19,811 bases of DNA from Caryophanales bacterium UBA1709. GTDB taxonomy: Bacteria; Bacillota_I; Bacilli_A; RFN20; UBA1709. The notes beneath the pieces were generated by a model. It was given only the letters and a program-made list of their open reading frames with translations, had not been told where the DNA came from and searched no databases. The position numbers were made by a program, and so were the translations under genes. The stretch covers positions 2,752 through 22,562 of the forward strand of contig DCJD01000017.1 of the NCBI GenBank assembly GCA_002317215.1, written 5' to 3'. Of the stretch, positions 15,286 to 19,811 are shown piece after piece (the first letter of the stretch is position 1; each line of letters starts with the position of its first letter).

Positions 15286-16404
15286 TTATTTATTAACTAC
15301 AATAAGCGGGATAAGCATTTCGTCTTCACTAATACCAGCATGACTGGATTTTAAACGATCTTTCTTATTATTTGGCAAGTAGCGAATGCTTTTTGAACTT
15401 TTAGAAACGACTTGGAAATCTCCAATAAAATCTTCAAATTTATTGCACGATTTCCCTATTCCAAATAAGTTCTTATCAATAACTTCTTTATGCGTAAATA
15501 GTTCAAAATCATTTTTCCAATATTTATTATATAATTGAATAAATTTTTCTTTACAATCATCTTTAACATAAAAAGTAGAGTTTTTAGGTTCAATAGATGG
15601 TAAACGTTTTAAAGTTAATAAGATATCAGGATAATCATATAGATTAAAAGTTGAGTAATTTAAATGACCATGATCAGCTATTATAAACATAATTGCATCA
15701 TCAGGTAATTCTTTAGAAAACTTAGCTATTTTTTTATCAAATCTTTTTAATAAATTATGGGTTTGAATAGAATCTGTTCCTTTAGCGTGAAGAAGGGCGT
15801 CAGGGTTATACCAATAACTATAAACATAAGAACATTCGTTTATGTAATGCTTGGTTTTTCTTAGGAAGTCATTGAAAGATTTAGCAATTATTTTAGCATC
15901 TTTAACGTCAGGCATTATTTCTACTGATTTTATCCCTTTTTCATTAAACTCATCCACTAAAGTTTTAGTTGGAATAATATTTTTAACAGTATTTTCAGGA
16001 TATTCTAATTTACTTTGACTATCATAATAATCTTTTTGTGTAAAACAAATTAAATCATTATCGATTTCTTTAAAATATTGATGCCATCCAAGCCAACCAG
16101 TTTCGTTTGGATTTAGTCCTGTTCTAGCAACAGTAGTAGCCGCAGCAGTGGTGCTTGGGAAAGTTGATATAAAATCACGAAGTTTATGAGAAACTAAAAA
16201 ACTATCTTCTTTTAAATGTTTCTCAATTATTTTGCTTCCCATCCCATCCAAAAGCATAACAATAACTTTATGATATTTATTCTTATCTAGTATTTTATCT
16301 ACATCTTCAAGAGAAGAATGAGTTAAAGGCAAATTAAAAAATAATCTAATGGAATTCATTAGATTACTTATACTATTGGTGTAATCAGGATAAATAACTT
16401 TCAT
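15286..16404 (-). CDS. Alkaline-phosphatase-superfamily phosphodiesterase/nucleotide pyrophosphatase-like protein
   Basis: 372 residues, no signal peptide or membrane segment, so probably cytoplasmic. The metal ligands of the alkaline phosphatase / type I phosphodiesterase superfamily are all visible: Asp53 (LLDGMG), nucleophile Thr85 or Thr86 (FPSTTAAATT), Asp202 and His206 (NPDALLHAKG), Asp244-His245 with His247 (ADHGH), and His355 (SSHAGISEDEMLIPL). A two-metal hydrolase acting on a phosphate mono- or diester is therefore expected. The substrate cannot be told from sequence. The gene follows nrdG by one base without a good ribosome-binding site, so it is translationally coupled to the anaerobic ribonucleotide reductase operon, and a nucleotide-related substrate is a reasonable guess. 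Confidence 0.87.
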   Translation of the reverse strand: MKVIYPDYTNSISNLMNSIRLFFNLPLTHSSLEDVDKILDKNKYHKVIVMLLDGMGSKIIEKHLKEDSFLVSHKLRDFISTFPSTTAAATTVARTGLNPNETGWLGWHQYFKEIDNDLICFTQKDYYDSQSKLEYPENTVKNIIPTKTLVDEFNEKGIKSVEIMPDVKDAKIIAKSFNDFLRKTKHYINECSYVYSYWYNPDALLHAKGTDSIQTHNLLKRFDKKIAKFSKELPDDAIMFIIADHGHLNYSTFNLYDYPDILLTLKRLPSIEPKNSTFYVKDDCKEKFIQLYNKYWKNDFELFTHKEVIDKNLFGIGKSCNKFEDFIGDFQVVSKSSKSIRYLPNNKKDRLKSSHAGISEDEMLIPLIVVNK

Positions 16405-16405
16405 C

Positions 16406-16897
16406 CTAAATATTTAACTCTATTATTTGATTTTTTTCAAGACTTTTAGGGACATCTATTATTCTTTGATTTGAACTTCCCTTAAATCTTAAATAATCTC
16501 TTTTTAAGTCATTAATAAAAGGTCCATCAACTAAAACATCAATATTAGAAAGGATTTGTTTATCTAGTAAGCTAGTTAATTGATCAAATGTATAACCAGT
16601 ATATACCCAAATATTGATTCCATTTTCTTTTAGTTTTCTAGTTAATTCAAGTAAGGCTTCTTTTTGGCAAAAAGGATCTCCTCCACTTATCGTAACTCCA
16701 CTTTTAAAACTATATTTATTAACTTCATCAACAATATTATCTATATCTTCTTCAAATCCACCATCTAAATCATGCGTAAAAGGATTATGGCATAAATAGC
16801 AATTATGGATGCATCCTTGCATCCATATTACCATTCGAATTCCTAATCCATCTACAATACTATCGTATGTTATTTTAGAAGCTAATCTTATTTTCAT
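16406..16897 (-). CDS. nrdG: Anaerobic ribonucleoside-triphosphate reductase activating protein
   Basis: 163 residues. NrdG is a radical-SAM iron-sulfur enzyme that installs the glycyl radical on NrdD. The cluster motif CX3CX2C is CIHNCYLC (Cys29, Cys33, Cys36). It is followed by the SAM-binding SGVTISGGDPFCQ (about 66-78). An N-terminal DGLGIRMVIWMQGC matches the activase family. It overlaps the nrdD stop codon by four bases (ATGA), and its own TAG stop lies one base before the phosphatase start. Confidence 0.96.
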   Translation of the reverse strand: MKIRLASKITYDSIVDGLGIRMVIWMQGCIHNCYLCHNPFTHDLDGGFEEDIDNIVDEVNKYSFKSGVTISGGDPFCQKEALLELTRKLKENGINIWVYTGYTFDQLTSLLDKQILSNIDVLVDGPFINDLKRDYLRFKGSSNQRIIDVPKSLEKNQIIELNI

Positions 16898-19215
16898 ACT
16901 CCATGTTTAACACGGTCATCGACTTCAGCTCTTTTACCATTGTTAAATCTATCTACTGTTCCAACAAGATATCCAGTAATTCTTCTGATTCTCTCAAATT
17001 TAACTTCACTTTCTTCTTCGTTTCTTCCACAATGTGGGCAAACATGACCTTCGATAACACCAGTAAATCCACACATTGGATCTCTATCAACAGAATGGTT
17101 AACAGAACCATATCCTATTCCACTTTCTTTCATCTTTCTAATGACCATTTCAAAAGCATCAAGATTCTTTAATGGATCACCATCTAATTCAATATATGAG
17201 ATATGACCAGCATTAGTAAAAGCGTGATATGGTGCTTCTAATTCGATCTTTCTTAAAGCATTAATATTAAAGTAAACTGGAACATGGAAAGAATTAGTAT
17301 AGTATAAGCGATCAGTTACACCAGGAATAATTCCATATCTTTTCTTATCAATTGCAGTAAATCTGCCAGATAATCCTTCAGCAGGGGTTGCAAGTAAAGA
17401 GAAATTTAGATGATATTTAGCACTCGCTTCATCCATTCTATCTCTCATATGTTTAATAATCTTTAATCCTAGTTCTTGTGAAGATTCTGCTTCACCATGG
17501 TGTTTACCAACAAGAGCTTTCAAACATTCTCCAAGACCAATAAATCCAACAGAAAGGGTTCCTTGTTTAATGACATCTTGTAAAGTATCGTATGGTTTTA
17601 ATTCCTTACTACCATTCCAAACACCTTGTCCCATTAAGAATGGGAAATTAACAACTTTCTTCTTTCCTTGAATTTCCATTCTTTGCAATAATTGAGCAAT
17701 TACTAAATCAATATATTCATCTAACTCTTTAAAGAACCCATCAATATCAGCAGTTAGATTTTTAACAATACCATGTTTGATTCCAAGTGAGACTAGGTTA
17801 ATAGATGTAAATGAAATATTTCCTCTACCAGTGACAATTTCTGGTCCACAAACATTTCCAATAACCCTTGTTCTACACCCCATATATACAGCTTCAGTTT
17901 CTGGTTTACCTTCTTTATAATATTGTAAATTAAATGGAGCATCAATAAACGAAAAGTTAGGGAATAAACGTTTTGCACTAACTTTCATTGATAATTTGAA
18001 TAAATCATAGTTAGGATCGTTTGGATTATAACTTATACCTTCTTTAACCTTAAAAATAGCAATTGGGAAAATAGGAGTTTCTCCATTGCCTAAGCCAGCA
18101 TCTTGGGCTAATAAATATTGTTTAATAACCATTCTTCCAGCAACGCTTGTATCAGTACCAAAGTTAATCGATGAGAAAGGAACTTGGGCTCCTGCTCTAG
18201 AATGCATAGTATTTAAGTTATGTATAAAAGATTCCATTGCTTGATAAGTTCTTTTTTCGGTTTGTGCAAAAGCGGTTTTGTAAGCCTTTTCTTGAAGCTT
18301 ATCAACATCATAATCAATGTTTAATGATTTTAAATATTCTTTTTCCTTTAGAGAATATTCATGATTATCTTCTATATCGGCTTTAAAGCCTTTCATATAA
18401 GTATCTTTATTTTCAAGAATATCAAATAACTCTAAAGCATTAATCATATCTTCTTTATATTGTCTAGCAAATGTTTTTCTAACACCCTTAGCCATATAAT
18501 AATCAAACATTGGAATCGATTGCCCACCATGTTGATCATTTTGATCAGATTGAATTACAATAGCTGCTAATGCGGTATAACTCATAATATCTTGTGGGGT
18601 TCTTAAAAATCCATGTCCTGTAGAAAAACCATTTTCAAATAATTTGTCTAAATCAATTTGGCAGCAAGTTAATGTTCCCATATTCATAAAATCCAAATCA
18701 TGAATATGAATATCCCCATCAAGATGAGCTTTAGCGAATCTTGGTTCAAGTTTATATTGGCAACAATATTCTTTTGAAACAGCTGATCCATATTGAAGCA
18801 TCATACCCATTGCAGTATTTCCATCAACGTTAGCATTTTCTCTTTTGATATCAGCTTCAATAACATCAAGATCAGTAATATTTTTAATAGTATGCATTAA
18901 GGTAGAGTTTTCTCTTCTTTTCTTATCTCTTTGATCTCTATATAAAATATAGCAAACTGATATCTTATCTAGTTTTTCATCAATTAATACTTTAACAACT
19001 TCATCTTGAATTTCTTCAACGCTAGGATTTTTATCAATATATTTTGCTTCCAAGTTTTTGGTTACTTTAGATGCTAAAATCTTAGCTTGATCATAACTAG
19101 CAACACTATCTTCTTTGCTAGCAACACTACAAGCAGCTTTATATATTGCCTCTGCTATTTTTGATTCATCAAAAGGGATAATTCTACCATCTCTTTTTAT
19201 TATTTCTTTTATCAT
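16894..19215 (-). CDS. nrdD: Anaerobic (class III) ribonucleoside-triphosphate reductase
   Basis: 773 residues from the ATG at 19215. NrdD reduces ribonucleoside triphosphates to dNTPs under anoxic conditions. An N-terminal ATP-cone begins with IKEIIKRDGRIIPFDESKIA. The core has HIHDLDFMNMGTLTCCQID and the active-site loop MGCRTR (Cys447). The C-terminus holds a zinc region with Cys715, Cys726 and Cys729 (MCGF and CPHC) and the glycyl-radical motif RITGYLVG with Gly748. Only three of the usual four zinc cysteines are evident: the position before MCGF is Asp-Pro. The start is fixed by AAGGAG about eight bases upstream. The frame stays open 39 codons further to a TTG, but that extension is intergenic AT-rich sequence. 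It heads the nrdD-nrdG-phosphatase operon. Confidence 0.97.
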   Translation of the reverse strand: MIKEIIKRDGRIIPFDESKIAEAIYKAACSVASKEDSVASYDQAKILASKVTKNLEAKYIDKNPSVEEIQDEVVKVLIDEKLDKISVCYILYRDQRDKKRRENSTLMHTIKNITDLDVIEADIKRENANVDGNTAMGMMLQYGSAVSKEYCCQYKLEPRFAKAHLDGDIHIHDLDFMNMGTLTCCQIDLDKLFENGFSTGHGFLRTPQDIMSYTALAAIVIQSDQNDQHGGQSIPMFDYYMAKGVRKTFARQYKEDMINALELFDILENKDTYMKGFKADIEDNHEYSLKEKEYLKSLNIDYDVDKLQEKAYKTAFAQTEKRTYQAMESFIHNLNTMHSRAGAQVPFSSINFGTDTSVAGRMVIKQYLLAQDAGLGNGETPIFPIAIFKVKEGISYNPNDPNYDLFKLSMKVSAKRLFPNFSFIDAPFNLQYYKEGKPETEAVYMGCRTRVIGNVCGPEIVTGRGNISFTSINLVSLGIKHGIVKNLTADIDGFFKELDEYIDLVIAQLLQRMEIQGKKKVVNFPFLMGQGVWNGSKELKPYDTLQDVIKQGTLSVGFIGLGECLKALVGKHHGEAESSQELGLKIIKHMRDRMDEASAKYHLNFSLLATPAEGLSGRFTAIDKKRYGIIPGVTDRLYYTNSFHVPVYFNINALRKIELEAPYHAFTNAGHISYIELDGDPLKNLDAFEMVIRKMKESGIGYGSVNHSVDRDPMCGFTGVIEGHVCPHCGRNEEESEVKFERIRRITGYLVGTVDRFNNGKRAEVDDRVKHGV

Positions 19216-19257
19216 ATATTGTCTCCTTATACATACTCTCTCAAAGTGTGTAGGAGA

Positions 19258-19263
19258 ATTATA
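19258..19263 (-). promoter_or_regulatory. Probable -10 element of the nrdD operon
   Basis: A perfect TATAAT on the minus strand would start transcription near 19251 and give a leader of about 36 nt with the strong AAGGAG site. The -35 region at optimal spacing is only T-rich (TTTTTT or TTTTTG), so the promoter may need activation. A second weaker candidate is TTGTGT-17-AATAAT further upstream. Confidence 0.45.
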
Positions 19264-19326
19264 ATAAATATAAAAATAACAAAAAATAGTTTTCTTAAAA
19301 TTGATTATTTTTGTTCTAAAATAAGT

Positions 19327-19427
19327 ACACAAATATACATTTTTAGCATATCGATATACTATGTATATACATAATATTATGTATTAAATTGAAAACTTAT
19401 ATATATACATATATAATATTGTATATG
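19327..19427. promoter_or_regulatory. Cluster of palindromes in the nrdD/padR divergent region, candidate PadR operators
   Basis: The 209-bp divergent gap holds a perfect 14-bp palindrome TATGTATATACATA (19360-19373). Overlapping it is a perfect 18-bp palindrome ATACATAATATTATGTAT (19367-19384), ending four bases before the padR -35. There is also a 10-bp palindrome ATATCGATAT (19348-19357) and an imperfect 20-bp one (19408-19427, 18 of 20 symmetric) covering the padR -10 and start codon. The hexamer ATACAT or its complement ATGTAT occurs five times. PadR-family repressors are known to bind ATGT/ACAT inverted repeats in their own promoters. That PadR binds here is inferred. Confidence 0.55.
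19389..19417 (+). promoter_or_regulatory. Strong sigma-A promoter of padR
   Basis: TTGAAA (19389-19394), a 17-bp spacer and a perfect TATAAT (19412-19417) make a near-consensus housekeeping promoter. The predicted start is 19424-19425, coinciding with the padR ATG. Confidence 0.8.
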
Positions 19428-19733
19428 CTAACAAAATTAGAAAAAGATAACTTAGAAATATTTGTCTTAGCAACTTTACGTAATGCTCCAAGCTATGGTT
19501 ATAAAATCATAGCTGATTTAGAACCTATTGTTAAGATCAGTGAATCTACTCTATATCCTATTTTAAGACGTCTTGAAGATAGAGGACAACTTGAAACATA
19601 CAGCGTTGAAACAAATGGTAGATTAAGAAAATATTTTAGAATCACTCAAGTTGGAATTAATCGTGTTAACGAATTTAAAGAAGATTTAGAGAATATAAGG
19701 AACATTTTTAGTTACATTTTAAGAAACTCTTAA
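19425..19733 (+). CDS. PadR-family transcriptional regulator (short type)
   Basis: 102 residues from the ATG at 19425. A winged helix of the PadR family spans nearly the whole protein: LEIFVLATLRNAPSYGYKI (about 10-28), SESTLYPILRRLEDRGQLE (about 38-56), and the wing with GRLRKYFRIT. A short C-terminal helix serves as dimerisation arm, as in the small PadR subfamily. These proteins usually repress a nearby gene or themselves in response to a small molecule or stress. No ribosome-binding site precedes the ATG, and promoter placement predicts a leaderless mRNA. The TTG at 19389 is in frame but is the -35 box. The gene is divergent from nrdD and ends one base before a tRNA. Its target may be itself, nrdD, or genes outside the window. 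Confidence 0.9.
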   Translation: MLTKLEKDNLEIFVLATLRNAPSYGYKIIADLEPIVKISESTLYPILRRLEDRGQLETYSVETNGRLRKYFRITQVGINRVNEFKEDLENIRNIFSYILRNS

Positions 19734-19734
19734 T

Positions 19735-19811
19735 GTCCCAGTACCTCAGATGGATAGAGGATCTTCCTCCTAAGAAGGCTGCCAGCAGTTCGAATCTGCT
19801 CTGGGACGCCA
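19735..19811 (+). tRNA. tRNA-Arg, anticodon CCT (reads AGG)
   Basis: A complete 77-nt cloverleaf with encoded CCA. The acceptor arm pairs GTCCCAG with CTGGGAC, the D-arm pairs CCTC with GAGG, the anticodon stem pairs TCTTC with GAAGG around loop CTCCTAA, and the T-arm pairs AGCAG with CTGCT around TTCGAAT. Discriminator base is G73. The tRNA begins one base after the padR stop codon. No promoter of comparable strength is visible between padR and the tRNA, so it is probably cut by RNase P from a padR-tRNA transcript. Confidence 0.97.

Noticed and set aside
19216..19332. N-terminal extension of NrdD to a TTG at 19332
   Set aside because: The strong AAGGAG before the ATG at 19215 and the family N-terminus (ATP-cone beginning right after it) fix the shorter start; the extension translates promoter DNA.
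19327..19342. NrdR box upstream of nrdD
   Set aside because: ACACAAATATACAT matches only the first half of the NrdR consensus and the second half fails; no pair of boxes with helical spacing was found.
19389..19424. TTG start for padR 12 codons upstream
   Set aside because: The TTG is part of the -35 box of a TTGAAA-17-TATAAT promoter and has no ribosome-binding site; the PadR family fold starts at the ATG.

Overview
The window is a very AT-rich, tightly packed chromosomal segment. It most likely comes from an anaerobic, low-GC Gram-positive bacterium of the Bacilli or Tenericutes-like lineage. Several genes (rpoD-adjacent sigma, trmK, nrdD) end in TGA and tryptophan is encoded by TGG, so the standard bacterial code is in use. 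This argues against the Mycoplasma and Spiroplasma lineages that reassign TGA. The class III anaerobic ribonucleotide reductase (nrdD, nrdG) points to anaerobic life. The species cannot be named from sequence alone.

Layout: bases 1-1874 (+) hold the 3' part of tex, closed by a hairpin terminator shared with the convergent genes. From 15212 down to 1907, everything lies on the minus strand and follows the classic Bacillus order of the macromolecular-synthesis region: ybeY, cdd, era, recO, glyS, dnaG, rpoD, trmK, cshB-like helicase. The lineage-specific differences are a membrane-anchored C39-type peptidase upstream of ybeY, single-chain glyS instead of glyQS, a second sigma-70 factor directly behind rpoD, and lacI-type regulator, tyrS and pyridoxal-kinase-like genes at the 3' end. 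Nine genes (glyS to the kinase) are separated by no more than about 10 bp. They seem to share one strong promoter whose -10 sits inside a 20-bp perfect palindrome.

A second minus-strand operon (19215-15286) encodes nrdD, nrdG and an alkaline-phosphatase-superfamily enzyme and ends at a strong intrinsic terminator. Divergent from it is a small padR regulator. Its promoter places the transcription start on the ATG itself, which suggests a leaderless mRNA. padR is followed one base after its stop codon by tRNA-Arg(CCT), which ends the window. The 209-bp nrdD/padR gap is filled with palindromes that look like operator sites.

The genes jointly cover DNA priming, sigma-factor supply, tRNA charging (Gly, Tyr) and tRNA modification, ribosome maturation (Era, YbeY), repair (RecO), and nucleotide salvage and reduction (Cdd, NrdDG). 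No mobile elements, CRISPR arrays, riboswitches or rRNA genes were seen, and no gene-free stretch exceeds 300 bp. The points most worth follow-up are the second sigma factor with altered promoter-melting residues, two apparently leaderless genes with identical promoter geometry, the padR-tRNA transcription unit, the orphan C39 peptidase, and the Fur-family-like palindrome on the glyS-dnaG-rpoD promoter.
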